A stretch of DNA of 31,236 bases from Lentisphaeria bacterium UBA1776 (GTDB lineage: Bacteria; Verrucomicrobiota; Lentisphaeria; Victivallales; Victivallaceae): assembly GCA_002314605.1 (NCBI GenBank), contig DCGO01000070.1, positions 1 to 31,236 on the forward strand. Reading direction: 5' to 3'. Shown here piece after piece: positions 8,107 to 16,465 of the stretch (position 1 is the first letter of the stretch; each line of letters starts with the position of its first letter). The translations under genes were made by a program, and so were the position numbers. Under the pieces are notes generated by a model. The model had not been told where the DNA came from, did not search any database, and worked only from the letters and a program-made list of their open reading frames with translations.

Positions 8107-8157
8107 TGTTTAGTAAAATGTTTAGTTATAAAATACATCAAACTATATAAAAAGCAA
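8107..8157 (-). promoter_or_regulatory. Promoter and repeat-type operator of the dehydrogenase operon
   Basis: The divergent gap has a minus-strand TTGCTT (8157-8152) and TATTTT (8135-8130), spacer 16. Just downstream on the plus strand TGTTTAGT occurs twice, at 8107-8114 and 8119-8126 (period 12), with a mirror-type AAACTAT at 8140-8146. This is a plausible operator for the neighbouring XRE-cupin regulator. It is AT-rich relative to the genes on both sides. Confidence 0.4.
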
Positions 8158-8178
8158 GTTCTTTGTTGCAGAAAAGAC

Positions 8179-8211
8179 TTGAATTTCCGGAGAAAAGGAG
8201 GATATTATAAT
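8179..8211 (+). promoter_or_regulatory. Promoter of the XRE-cupin regulator
   Basis: TTGAAT at 8179-8184 is followed after 18 bases by TATTAT at 8203-8208, part of TATTATAAT. Transcription would start near 8216, leaving a 26-base leader that contains the TGAGG ribosome site. The nearby AAGGAGG (8195-8201) lies between the two boxes and is therefore probably not a ribosome site. Confidence 0.45.
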
Positions 8212-8241
8212 TTCGAAGTATCTCTGAAAATGAGGTTTTGC

Positions 8242-8808
8242 ATGGATCTGCTCCATATTTCCCAGAACATCCGGAAGATCCGCCAGCTTCAGAAGATGAC
8301 GCTGGATCAGCTTGCCGCCAAGTGCGAGGTGAGCAAGGGTTTTATTTCCCAGGTGGAAAACTTCCGGCTGACGCCGTCTCTGAAGACCTTGAACAGGATC
8401 GCTGCCGCCCTGGGGGTGGATATGGCACAGCTTTTTCAGCAGGATCAGACCGTTCCGGAATTTTCTCTGGACAGTCTGTCCGGCGGGGAACGCATCCAGC
8501 GGGATGACGGCGAGGATTTCGGGATCATCTATCACGCACTGGCTTACCGGCAGATCGGGCGGGAAATGGATCCCTTTCTCATCGAATACCGTCCCGCAGA
8601 ACATGAGCGGGAATTCAAGATGCACGATGCGGAGGAATTTTTCCTGCTGCTGGAAGGGGAACTGGATTTCTTCCTCTTCAACGATGAACGGGTCCTGCAC
8701 CTGAAAGCCGGGGACACTCTGTACCTCAAGGCCAATATTCCCCACAAGGTTCATCTGGTTTCCGGGTGCAAAGGTGCCCGGGCCCTTTCCGTTTTTACCC
8801 GGAAGTGA
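8242..8808 (+). CDS. XRE-family regulator with C-terminal cupin domain
   Basis: This is a 188-residue cytoplasmic regulator. Residues 8-62 form a Cro/C1-type helix-turn-helix (IRKIRQLQKMTLDQLAAKC, then VSKGFISQVENFRLTPS). Residues 115-188 form a small cupin barrel (EEFFLLLEGELDFFLF ... LKAGDTLYLKANIPHKVHL) that usually binds a small ligand. The ATG at 8242 is chosen because TGAGG lies 6 bases upstream; another in-frame ATG at 8230 has no ribosome site. It is divergent from the GlpA-like operon with a 150-base shared gap, so it probably regulates that operon and itself. Its 3' end converges on the DUF5696-like gene, 33 bases apart. Confidence 0.88.
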   Translation: MDLLHISQNIRKIRQLQKMTLDQLAAKCEVSKGFISQVENFRLTPSLKTLNRIAAALGVDMAQLFQQDQTVPEFSLDSLSGGERIQRDDGEDFGIIYHALAYRQIGREMDPFLIEYRPAEHEREFKMHDAEEFFLLLEGELDFFLFNDERVLHLKAGDTLYLKANIPHKVHLVSGCKGARALSVFTRK

Positions 8809-8841
8809 CCCGGGGGAGGGGATCCCCGCAGGTTATCAGGG

Positions 8842-10686
8842 TCAGGACTTTCTCCAGGACCGTGCCGGGACCCCCGCATGGTCGCTGGAGGTCGTGTTCA
8901 CCTGCAGACGGACGCCGTTGGCATACTCCACTTCATAGAAGCCCCGGACCGGTTCCCGGAACACGGTGATCTCCTCCGCCTGAACGTGAAGATCGCAGAA
9001 GCAGGTTCGGTAGGCGTCTTTCAGGAGGGCAATGCACTTTTTGTAATCGCTTCCCCAGCCGTGGTCCGTGTGGAAAGACACCTCCATGGAGGGGCGGGCT
9101 CCCAGGGCGATTTCCATGAGAAGCCCCAGTTCCGGGTCCTTGTAGTCCCCCACCCAGTGATCCTGATAACAGAGCATTCCGTGAAGCGCGATGTGATAGA
9201 AGGGGACCGGGTAAGGCTGCAGATCCTGCAGATTTTTGGTGCAGTTTGCGATCATCTGCGGCGTGGAAAGAGGCGTATGCAGCCGGCTCACTTCATCAAG
9301 GTAGGGAAGCAGATAAGCAGAGGCCACTTCCACGGACACGGCCCCGAACATCATGCGGGGAATGGCGGTGATGGCAGAGAGGGCCAGCGCGTATTCCCGC
9401 TCATCCGCCGGGTGGTTCGGGTTGTGACAGGCCCACATGATGGAACTCTGGGCATCCAGATAATAGTGTCCCTGAAACCCCAGATCCCGGATGCGGTCAA
9501 ATTCATATCCGTACCGCTCCAGCCAGACACGGGGACAGGTCTTGTAACTCTGTCCGCCCCCCCAGATCCCGGCGATCACGGGGAGGCCGCCCCGGTGGGT
9601 CGCTGCGTAGTCCGGATCGAAATCCGGCGAGCCCCGGTAAATATCCGTGATATTGTCGTGGGGGACGATCTGGTACCCCAGATCCAGCGCGTGGCGGATC
9701 AGTTTTTTCAGTCCCTCCTCGCCGCCGAGAGCCGGTTCCACGGGAAAATGGGTGGGGTAGGCACCATCGTGGCCCCCCAGGTTCCAGCCCACAACGGTCA
9801 CCACCGCCTTGTCGATCCCGGCGGCTTTCATTTCATCCAGAATGATCTCCGCTTCGGCAAAGGTGGTCACCGCTCGCACCGGCGAGGAGCCGTCCGGCAG
9901 AAAGGGTTCCTTGACGGCGCAGAAGATCTTGACCCGGAGGGCATTGACGGAGTATTGCAGAACGGGGTTCTCCGCCATGCGGACTTTCAGCGTATCCATG
10001 TGTTCTTTGATGTATCTGCGGTAGGCAAAGGCCAGCCCGGCATAATCCTGTTCCCGGGGGCATTCGGCAAAGAGCAGTTCCTTCGCCTCGATTTTCAGGA
10101 GGTCCTCCACCCGTTCCCGGATCAGAAACTCCGCCCCGATCCGGTTTGCACCATCGCTGTTGAATTCGGAACGGATCCCGCAGTTGAAATCTCCTCCGCT
10201 CACAATACCGAGGATGTTCCCGGACTCATGGAGGACCCCGAAGCAGTTCATGAAAACGAACTTTTCCCACTCCTTTTGCTCCATGTAGAGCCGGTCGAAA
10301 TTCACGACATGCTCCCGTTCCCGGAAATCCGCCAGCACGCCGGAGGCAATGGGGAGGAGGTAGGCTCCCCGGTCCCCGACCTTTGTCCGCAGAAGTTCCG
10401 GCAGGACGGCCAGACGCATCAGCCGGAAGCGGATGGCGTACTGTTCCACCATGGTCCCTGCTTCGATCCGGACCCGGCAGACCCCCGGTCGCAGTTCCTC
10501 GGCAACCACGGGAATGACCAGTCCGAACTCCTCCGCCGCAAAAAAGAAACGGCAGCGGTTTTCACTTCTGAATTTGCGGATCAGGGTAAAACGGTTGCAG
10601 ACCACTTTCCGCTGCAAAGCAACGTCGAAGAGTTCCGCACGGAGAAATCCGTCTCCCGACTTCAGGATTCGTTCAAAAAGCGTCAT
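8842..10686 (-). CDS. DUF5696-like putative glycoside hydrolase
   Basis: This 614-residue protein has no signal peptide. The first 200 residues are beta-rich. The rest looks like a TIM barrel with conserved stretches such as VTVVGWNLGGHDGAYP, VPHDNITD, HRGGLPVIAGIWGGGQSYK and HYYLDAQSS, each placing Asp, His or Trp residues at strand ends as in a glycosidase active site. The layout recalls DUF5696 proteins, which are annotated as putative glycosidases; that assignment is from pattern memory and the substrate is unknown. It is the last gene of a three-gene operon, 8 bases after the stop of the 1140-residue exported protein, with AAGGA 6 bases before its ATG. Possibly it acts in the cytoplasm on what the exported proteins release. 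Confidence 0.6.
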   Translation of the reverse strand: MTLFERILKSGDGFLRAELFDVALQRKVVCNRFTLIRKFRSENRCRFFFAAEEFGLVIPVVAEELRPGVCRVRIEAGTMVEQYAIRFRLMRLAVLPELLRTKVGDRGAYLLPIASGVLADFREREHVVNFDRLYMEQKEWEKFVFMNCFGVLHESGNILGIVSGGDFNCGIRSEFNSDGANRIGAEFLIRERVEDLLKIEAKELLFAECPREQDYAGLAFAYRRYIKEHMDTLKVRMAENPVLQYSVNALRVKIFCAVKEPFLPDGSSPVRAVTTFAEAEIILDEMKAAGIDKAVVTVVGWNLGGHDGAYPTHFPVEPALGGEEGLKKLIRHALDLGYQIVPHDNITDIYRGSPDFDPDYAATHRGGLPVIAGIWGGGQSYKTCPRVWLERYGYEFDRIRDLGFQGHYYLDAQSSIMWACHNPNHPADEREYALALSAITAIPRMMFGAVSVEVASAYLLPYLDEVSRLHTPLSTPQMIANCTKNLQDLQPYPVPFYHIALHGMLCYQDHWVGDYKDPELGLLMEIALGARPSMEVSFHTDHGWGSDYKKCIALLKDAYRTCFCDLHVQAEEITVFREPVRGFYEVEYANGVRLQVNTTSSDHAGVPARSWRKS

Positions 10687-10694
10687 GGTTTTCC

Positions 10695-13600
10695 TTATTC
10701 AAAATGGAGGTGATAGACGGCAAAGTCGTATTTTTCAAGATCAAAGGCAAGTTCCGTACCGCTGAATTTGCAGGGGCCCGGTTCCACCAGACGCTCCGCA
10801 GACCGGATCCTGCCGGGAAACTTAGCCTTGTAGTGTTTGAGATGGTCGTAGTCGCACACCACCAGGATCGCCTCTTTTCCTTTGGTCATGTACAGCGATG
10901 CGGGGTTTCCGCTGACGTGCACGGGGTAGTCTTTGTCCCAGTAGTTGTGGACCTTGACGAGAGGATAACCGTAGCCGAATTCATGGAGGAAAAGTTTTGT
11001 CTTCCAGTAGAGTTTCGCATTGTGGGAGGAATAGGGGATCTCATGGGTCAGGCAGACCCCTGCGGCAGAGCGGAAGGTTTTCTCCGTCTCGGGCCGCCCC
11101 AGGGTGACCAGACACTGGCCGCTGCCCACATTGCCGGTCTGTCTTCCGGTGGAGACCACCCGCAGATATTCCCGGGTGTAACGCTCCTGATAGGGCTTCA
11201 CGCCTTTGTTGTCTTCCCAGTCGGCACTGTGCTGGGAGAAGGCGATGACCGGGATGAGATTGGCATTGGTGATATGGACCGCATTGTTGGGCTTGCGGCC
11301 CATTTCCAGCTCCATGACGGCGGTCCGGCGGATGAATTCCCGCATGTTGTAGAGCCCCATGACAGGCTGCACCCGCCCGTCTGGGAGAGAATAGACCCCG
11401 CTTTTGCCGCTCCGGTTGAAGCTGGAGATCAAAAAAGCGCAGTCCCAGTAGATGTTCGGCGTGAACTTCTCGAACATCAGCTTCTGCCAGTAGAGGGCGT
11501 AATCCTGATAAGACTTCACCGGATCGAGGCCGTAGTCATCGTATTCATAGACGTTGACCTTGTCTCTGGTGTTCTGAAATTCTCCGATGCACCAGTCGTC
11601 CAGAAAGGTTCTGGCTTCCGGGGTGTCCAGCACGATCCCCCGGATATTCGTGTACCAGGTGATCTCGTCGGCATCTCTGGAAATGGAGCTGATCCCCTCC
11701 CGGGTGGCCCGGTTGTAGTATTCGAGATCTTCTTTGGGGCCCCGGTAGCCCCGGACCCATTTCCGGACGAACTCCTCCGGCATGGGCTGATTTTTTCCCG
11801 TGGCTTTGCGTTTCCGGATGATCTCCTCCATTTTGTTCCAGAGGGCCATGTCGTCATCCCGGGGGGCCACGCCGGAGGAACCGTATTTCCCTCCGGTGCC
11901 CCGGCTGGGGGAGTTGCCCCGGAAGTACATGATATAGACGAGGTGTTTGCGGAGTTTCTGCGCCGTATCGTCCCAGGGATAGTTCCAGTGCACCATCCTG
12001 CGCCAGTTTTCCGGCATGGGCTTGACCGGGGTGGCCTGAAATCCCAGATCGATGGTCCGGGCTTCTCTGATGACTTCCGGTTTGGCGATCAGATTGTACA
12101 CCAGACAGAGTTTGCCGTTGCGGCGGATGATCTCCTGGGCGGGAACCTTATCGGAAATCCCCCAGTTGCGGTCGTTTTCCGCAAAGATGCACAGCCCGGA
12201 AGTCTCCATGCCGACCCACACATAAGGGACGAAGGAGGTTCTGATATTGCGGCGGACCGCCTCACTGCTCTTCCATACCGTGCCTTCTCCTTTGGGGATC
12301 AGACCGGCGTAGTTGCTGCGGATAAGATCCGTGCAGGCGTGCATGAGATAGACTTCTTCCGGATCCAGCGGCACCAGAAGTTTCAGGGACTGAACGGGAC
12401 TCTTGCAGGGACGTAAAGTCACCATATAGCGCATCAGGCCGTCGTAATCAAAATACCCCTTCACATCAGCTTTCAGTTCACCGGCGTTCCACTTGGAAGT
12501 GAAATCCACTCTGGTGGGCTTCTTCCGGGCAATTTGAAGTGTTCCGGCGGCCGGATACTCTTTGTTTCCGATAACGGCGATGATCTGCATCCCGTTTCCG
12601 GTCAGGAGGTTCCGGGAATCGGCGGTGACCTGTTTCCACAGACCGGTGCCGTTCAATTCATGTTTGCGGAGAATGGTGGAGACGGTGTTGCCTTTGACTT
12701 CAATGACGGTGTAGGGCGGTATGAGGATGTCCGAATTACCCAGATTGCCGTTTTCCCAATGGAACACTTTCCGCTGGAAATGTTTGGTGTAACTGAGGCC
12801 CTGCAGACCGGTGATCTCCGCACGGAGGGTGTAATCTCCGGAGGGATTCTTTTCTGTGGTGTACGCCTTCAGGTCCGGGAGCTGCCACAGAGATTCTACG
12901 ATCCGTCCTGCAGGTTTCGACAGTTTTTTTGCCGCGATCACATGTCCCGTCTTGTCGGTGACGGTCATGGCTATGCCGGTAATGGCGCCGAATTCCGCCG
13001 GAGAAAGTTCCTCGCAGTTGAACTGTGTGAAAACGGCACTGTCGGATGCGTAAAAGGCGTATTTGAAGGTGACTTTTTCCGCAACGGAATTTTTCTGCAC
13101 CTCAAAGAACGGGGGATTGCCGAGTTTCCAGTTCCATGAACGCAGATAATAGACTTTTTTTCCATCTTCCGAGGAGATTTTGAGATATGTCCTGGCCAGT
13201 TCGTTCATCGCCATCTGCGGAACCTGGAAGCGGACGGTTCTGATCTCCCATGGAGCAAGCTCAATCGCAGTTGTTTCGTCCACGGACTTCGAGTTGTCCG
13301 GCTTGAACATGTAATGTGTCTTCAGCCCCATTCTGCCGGAGGTCGGATTTTGTAAAGAGATATCGATTCCCGCCCGGGTCCGTTCCTCATTGCAGAACCG
13401 GAGCAGCTGCACCACCGGTGCATCCGGGTTCAGCCGCACCAGCGGGATGTTGTTCCTGCTGAAGTATTCGCAGGGACCGTTTCCCCAGGAGGTCTGCATC
13501 CCGAATTTGCTGTTGGTGAGCCTGCGCCAGTTGCGCACCACCCGGAATCCGATGGCCCGGCCGGGTTTCCACGCGTTGATCCCCAGCTGGGCAAGGGGGA

Positions 13601-14117
13601 TGCTCACTTCAAAGTCCCAGAGGTGTTTCTCCGGATCGAAACGGCTCCCGAAACGGAACTCCGGATCCCAGGCTTTCGGGATATTTTTATGCTTCATTTC
13701 CGCGAGATATCCCCCCGCCGAGTTGACGATCAGGTGATAGCCGTCGCCGTCGGCGGAGGCCGGTTCCGGGAAGATGGCAAATTCAAAGCAGTCGTCAAGA
13801 AATGCGAAGGTCCCGGCATTGCCCTTTTTCGCCCTGGTGAGCAGACCTTCCGGTCCGGTTTCGCACCGGCTGAAAAAACGGAGATTCCGGCCGTCTGTTC
13901 CCACATAGAATTCCGCACGGGGCGTCACAAAGACCCCGTTCTGCGCGGAAAAACCGCACATCCCGGTCATGAATTTGAGTTTCTGCGCAGAATACATGCC
14001 GTCCGCCGGCAGGTCCGGCATCCTCCCCACCGTGATTTCCGGCGTGGCATAAAAGCTGTCCGCATGCAGTGTTGCTCCCAGAAAAAATGCGACAAAGAGC
14101 CCGATGAGTTTTTTCAT
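10695..14117 (-). CDS. Exported glycoside-hydrolase-like protein with CBM9-like N-terminal domain
   Basis: This 1140-residue protein starts with a signal peptide (MKKLIGLFVAFFLGATLHA, cut before DSF). Residues 20-230 look like a CBM9/DOMON carbohydrate-binding sandwich, clearest at WDFEVSIPLAQLG (167-179) and GFRVVRNWRR. Long beta-rich parts follow to about 650, then an alpha/beta part with WNYPWDD, NIYWDCAF and HEIPYSSHNAKLYW, and a final beta domain. This resembles the large exported DUF6067/GH123_N-type proteins of Lentisphaerota; I cannot name a catalytic family with confidence. It is 33 bases downstream of a LamG-like exported protein and 8 bases upstream of a putative glycosidase, so the three probably bind and cut one polysaccharide. 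GGAG lies 10 bases before the ATG. Confidence 0.6.
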   Translation of the reverse strand: MKKLIGLFVAFFLGATLHADSFYATPEITVGRMPDLPADGMYSAQKLKFMTGMCGFSAQNGVFVTPRAEFYVGTDGRNLRFFSRCETGPEGLLTRAKKGNAGTFAFLDDCFEFAIFPEPASADGDGYHLIVNSAGGYLAEMKHKNIPKAWDPEFRFGSRFDPEKHLWDFEVSIPLAQLGINAWKPGRAIGFRVVRNWRRLTNSKFGMQTSWGNGPCEYFSRNNIPLVRLNPDAPVVQLLRFCNEERTRAGIDISLQNPTSGRMGLKTHYMFKPDNSKSVDETTAIELAPWEIRTVRFQVPQMAMNELARTYLKISSEDGKKVYYLRSWNWKLGNPPFFEVQKNSVAEKVTFKYAFYASDSAVFTQFNCEELSPAEFGAITGIAMTVTDKTGHVIAAKKLSKPAGRIVESLWQLPDLKAYTTEKNPSGDYTLRAEITGLQGLSYTKHFQRKVFHWENGNLGNSDILIPPYTVIEVKGNTVSTILRKHELNGTGLWKQVTADSRNLLTGNGMQIIAVIGNKEYPAAGTLQIARKKPTRVDFTSKWNAGELKADVKGYFDYDGLMRYMVTLRPCKSPVQSLKLLVPLDPEEVYLMHACTDLIRSNYAGLIPKGEGTVWKSSEAVRRNIRTSFVPYVWVGMETSGLCIFAENDRNWGISDKVPAQEIIRRNGKLCLVYNLIAKPEVIREARTIDLGFQATPVKPMPENWRRMVHWNYPWDDTAQKLRKHLVYIMYFRGNSPSRGTGGKYGSSGVAPRDDDMALWNKMEEIIRKRKATGKNQPMPEEFVRKWVRGYRGPKEDLEYYNRATREGISSISRDADEITWYTNIRGIVLDTPEARTFLDDWCIGEFQNTRDKVNVYEYDDYGLDPVKSYQDYALYWQKLMFEKFTPNIYWDCAFLISSFNRSGKSGVYSLPDGRVQPVMGLYNMREFIRRTAVMELEMGRKPNNAVHITNANLIPVIAFSQHSADWEDNKGVKPYQERYTREYLRVVSTGRQTGNVGSGQCLVTLGRPETEKTFRSAAGVCLTHEIPYSSHNAKLYWKTKLFLHEFGYGYPLVKVHNYWDKDYPVHVSGNPASLYMTKGKEAILVVCDYDHLKHYKAKFPGRIRSAERLVEPGPCKFSGTELAFDLEKYDFAVYHLHFE

Positions 14118-14150
14118 GAAGGTTTTCTCCGGGATGTGTGAATCTGATGC

Positions 14151-14888
14151 TTACTTCCTGATTTCCTTGAGTCCGTCCTGATAGAGTTTGGTGATCTCTC
14201 CATCGGTCAGAACGCGGTTCAGAATGGTAAGTTCATCAATGACGGTATTGTAATCGGTCTTGAAGCCGGGACCGACCCGCATCAGCCCGTGTTCCACGGA
14301 CTTTTCCGGCAGCTGTTCCCACTTCAGTGGCGAACCGTCCACGGAAATGCCGATCCGTTTGAGTTCCCAGACCGCCACCAGCAAATGCCAGGTGCCGTTT
14401 TTCCACTGTTTGGCATTGCCGGTACCGAAAGCATGAATGCTCTTGCAGGATTTGCTGTACTGGCAGGTGACGTTGACGGTGCTGCACCCCCAGCGCTGAT
14501 TGAATTGTTTGCCGAGGCCGAGCCCGCAGCCGAAAACGCTGAATCCGGGTTCCTTGGTCTGGGGCGTCGGCGCTTTTTCCGGCCAGTCTGCGGGAGATAC
14601 CCAGACGATCAGCGATCCGGGTTTGTTGGGATGAAAGTTTTTGGAGGTTTTGAAATAAAAAGAACCGGTTTTCAGCGCCTGGCCCCCGAAGATGCCCGGG
14701 ACATATTCCACCGGAAGATCTGCTTTCCTTGCCGGATCGGCTTCCCCAAGAGCCATGTCGGCGGAAGGAGTTTTCTTGTCAAAGGACAGATGAAAGGTGA
14801 TGCTGTCGGCAAACTGCAGCGCCGGATTTCCCGCCCCAAAGAGGGACAGTGCCGCACAGGAAAGCGCAAAGGCGAACATGGATTTCAT
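14151..14888 (-). CDS. Exported LamG/concanavalin A-like domain protein
   Basis: This is a 245-residue exported protein. Its signal peptide is MKSMFAFALSCAALSLFGAG. The mature part is one LamG/ConA-like sandwich: ADSITFHLSFDKKTPSADMA near the start, an internal GSLIVWVSP strand, TWHLLVAVWELKRIGISVDG, and the closing DELTILNRVLTDGEITKLY, a typical LamG end. It lacks any catalytic motif I can see, so it is probably a binding or surface protein. The ATG at 14888 has GAGGAG 6 bases upstream and is preferred over the longer frame, which would put 32 residues before the signal peptide. It is first in the operon and divergent from the hybrid regulator. Confidence 0.8.
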   Translation of the reverse strand: MKSMFAFALSCAALSLFGAGNPALQFADSITFHLSFDKKTPSADMALGEADPARKADLPVEYVPGIFGGQALKTGSFYFKTSKNFHPNKPGSLIVWVSPADWPEKAPTPQTKEPGFSVFGCGLGLGKQFNQRWGCSTVNVTCQYSKSCKSIHAFGTGNAKQWKNGTWHLLVAVWELKRIGISVDGSPLKWEQLPEKSVEHGLMRVGPGFKTDYNTVIDELTILNRVLTDGEITKLYQDGLKEIRK

Positions 14889-15003
14889 AACCACTCCTCT
14901 GGTGTTGTTTCCCGGAAAAAAGCTCCGGAAATTGTTTTTGCGATGCCGGACGGTTTCGGACGCCCCCGTCCTCACCCTTATCATCCGTCCATCGTTTCCT
15001 TAC

Positions 15004-15020
15004 GGTAAGTTACCATGGTA
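15004..15020. promoter_or_regulatory. Overlapping palindromes, candidate operator of the hybrid regulator
   Basis: GGTAAGTTACC (15004-15014) and TACCATGGTA (15011-15020) are both perfect palindromes and share four bases. They sit in the divergent gap between the LamG-operon start and the hybrid regulator, just downstream of a minus-strand TTGCTT (15034-15029) that could be a -35 box. The -10 for the operon is weak. A dimeric GntR/LacI-type repressor would fit such a site; this is inference. Confidence 0.4.
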
Positions 15021-15096
15021 TTTTTCAAAAGCAAGTCCTCGAAACAAAGAATATGTTATGGAAAATCCCATGATGAAAAAATAACGGTCCCGGCAC

Positions 15097-15124
15097 TTGA
15101 ATTTCACGGAAACGGCTTTATAGT
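15097..15124 (+). promoter_or_regulatory. Promoter of the hybrid regulator, possibly giving a leaderless mRNA
   Basis: TTGAAT (15097-15102) and TATAGT (15119-15124) are spaced by 16 bases. The expected transcription start (about 15131) falls right at the ATG at 15132, which has no usable ribosome site. This suggests leaderless translation, unless the longer frame beginning at 15015 is used. Confidence 0.4.
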
Positions 15125-15131
15125 TCCGGAA

Positions 15132-16403
15132 ATGAAAAAACACGAATCCATCGCATCGACAATCGAACAGGAGATTGCGGCCGGGAAATGGGCGGCAGGG
15201 GAGCGTCTGCCCTCCATCCGGCAAATCGCCATGCATTGCCGGTGCAGCACCTATCCTGTGGTCCAGGCCATGGAGAAGCTGGAATTGCGGGGGTGTGTCG
15301 TCCACGTTGCCGGCTGCGGTTATGTCGTCAGTCCGGAGAAACGCCGGAGGGTTATGCTCCTTTCCACCACCAGGGAAGGGGCTGTTGAGCACTATTACGA
15401 TATTTTCAGGGACGAGGCGGAGAAAGCTCTTGTCCGGACGCAGATCATTTTCATTCCCAACCGGACATCGTGGCGCAGTGCGGTTGCCGAAGTGCGCCGC
15501 TGGGCCCCGGATCTGGTACTGCTGGATGTGGAGGGGCTGCTTATTCCTTTCCATTGCGTGCGTACCCTGCTCAAGATCGCTCCGGTGGTGTTCTGCAACC
15601 GCTTTGAGTGGCCGGATGTTTCTCCGGAGGGACTCTCTGGAGTCGTTCTGGACCTGCACCGGCTTTTGGCGGAGCAGGTCCAGTATCTCCGGAAACGGGG
15701 CTGCCGCCGCATCCGTTTCGTTCCCACCCAGGATGAACTGCAGCCTTTTCTGAAAAAACACCTGGAACATCTGGCTGCTGAAAACGGGCTTGTCTGGGGA
15801 GAAGATGCCTTTGCCGTGGCCAGCGGACTGCGTTATTTTTCTCCCCGCTGGCACCGCCGTGCCGTCCGGGAACTTCCCGACGGGCTGATGGGAAACGATG
15901 TTTCCGTTTTCCGTTTCCAGCAGATCCTTGATACTGTTTTCGGTCCCCATCCCGGGATCGTCAAAATCGGTTCGGCGGATTCCATCTGGTCGCATATTGC
16001 GGGCCATGAGTTCGACAGTTTTCAGACGCCGTGGCGCAGTATCTGGCGGCGAGCCCTGTCCGGGAAGGTGGATTCCATGGAGTACATCCAGTCGGAACTG
16101 CGGCATCACCGGGTGAAAAACGCCGGTTCCGGTGTCATTGACGGCATGGAGTGCTGCCGGAGCGGCGGCATGTTGTGTTTCCGGTGGCATCTGCCGGAAG
16201 ATGGTCCATACTGCCTTCTGTGGTTAAGCCGGACACCGGATTTTGCACAGGCGGTGATGGCGGGGGGGACGGCGGAACAAAGTCTGGAAATCCCGGTGTC
16301 CACGGCGGAAATGTATGCATTCTGGCGCGTCATTGCCGTGACCCCGGACGGGACGGTTTTCAACTCACAGTCGGCAGAGTTTTTCTCTGTTTCCCGTCAG
16401 TAA
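15132..16403 (+). CDS. Hybrid GntR-type/LacI-type transcriptional regulator with possible Fn3-like tail
   Basis: This 423-residue protein begins with a GntR-type winged helix (HESIASTIEQEIAAGKW, GERLPSIRQIA, TYPVVQAMEKLELRG). Residues about 75-310 look like a LacI/periplasmic-binding-protein sensor: RRVMLLSTTR, then a first lobe with APDLVLLDVEG, a VLDLHRLLAEQVQYLRKRGCRRIRFV hinge segment, and a last lobe with WRSIWRRALSG. This is the AraR-like domain order. The final 95 residues (LCFRWHLPEDGPYCLLWLS ... MYAFWRVIAVTPDG) read like one fibronectin type III-like sandwich, unusual for a cytoplasmic regulator. ATG 15132 is preferred because the winged helix starts there; an in-frame ATG at 15015 would add 39 residues without a domain. 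It probably controls the divergent LamG operon in response to a sugar. Confidence 0.75.
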   Translation: MKKHESIASTIEQEIAAGKWAAGERLPSIRQIAMHCRCSTYPVVQAMEKLELRGCVVHVAGCGYVVSPEKRRRVMLLSTTREGAVEHYYDIFRDEAEKALVRTQIIFIPNRTSWRSAVAEVRRWAPDLVLLDVEGLLIPFHCVRTLLKIAPVVFCNRFEWPDVSPEGLSGVVLDLHRLLAEQVQYLRKRGCRRIRFVPTQDELQPFLKKHLEHLAAENGLVWGEDAFAVASGLRYFSPRWHRRAVRELPDGLMGNDVSVFRFQQILDTVFGPHPGIVKIGSADSIWSHIAGHEFDSFQTPWRSIWRRALSGKVDSMEYIQSELRHHRVKNAGSGVIDGMECCRSGGMLCFRWHLPEDGPYCLLWLSRTPDFAQAVMAGGTAEQSLEIPVSTAEMYAFWRVIAVTPDGTVFNSQSAEFFSVSRQ

Positions 16404-16465
16404 TCCTCTCCTGCAGGTTCCCCCGAACTGCTCTGGAAATCCGTGCAATACGGGCCGGAACCAAC

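Noticed and set aside
8818..8827. GGGGATCCCC palindrome between convergent genes as a bidirectional terminator
   Set aside because: The stem is short, there is no loop, and no T tract follows on either strand.
8878..10713. 611-residue plus-strand open frame opposite the DUF5696-like gene
   Set aside because: It mirrors the real gene along its whole length, has no ribosome site or recognisable domain, and has the Pro/Gly/Arg/His-rich composition of antisense frames in GC-rich genes.
10704..12416. 570-residue plus-strand open frame
   Set aside because: It is antisense to the exported 1140-residue protein; no start signal and no recognisable family.
15000..16190. 396-residue minus-strand open frame opposite the hybrid regulator
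   Set aside because: The plus strand encodes a winged helix and sensor domain; the minus frame is low in hydrophobic-core pattern and lacks a ribosome site.
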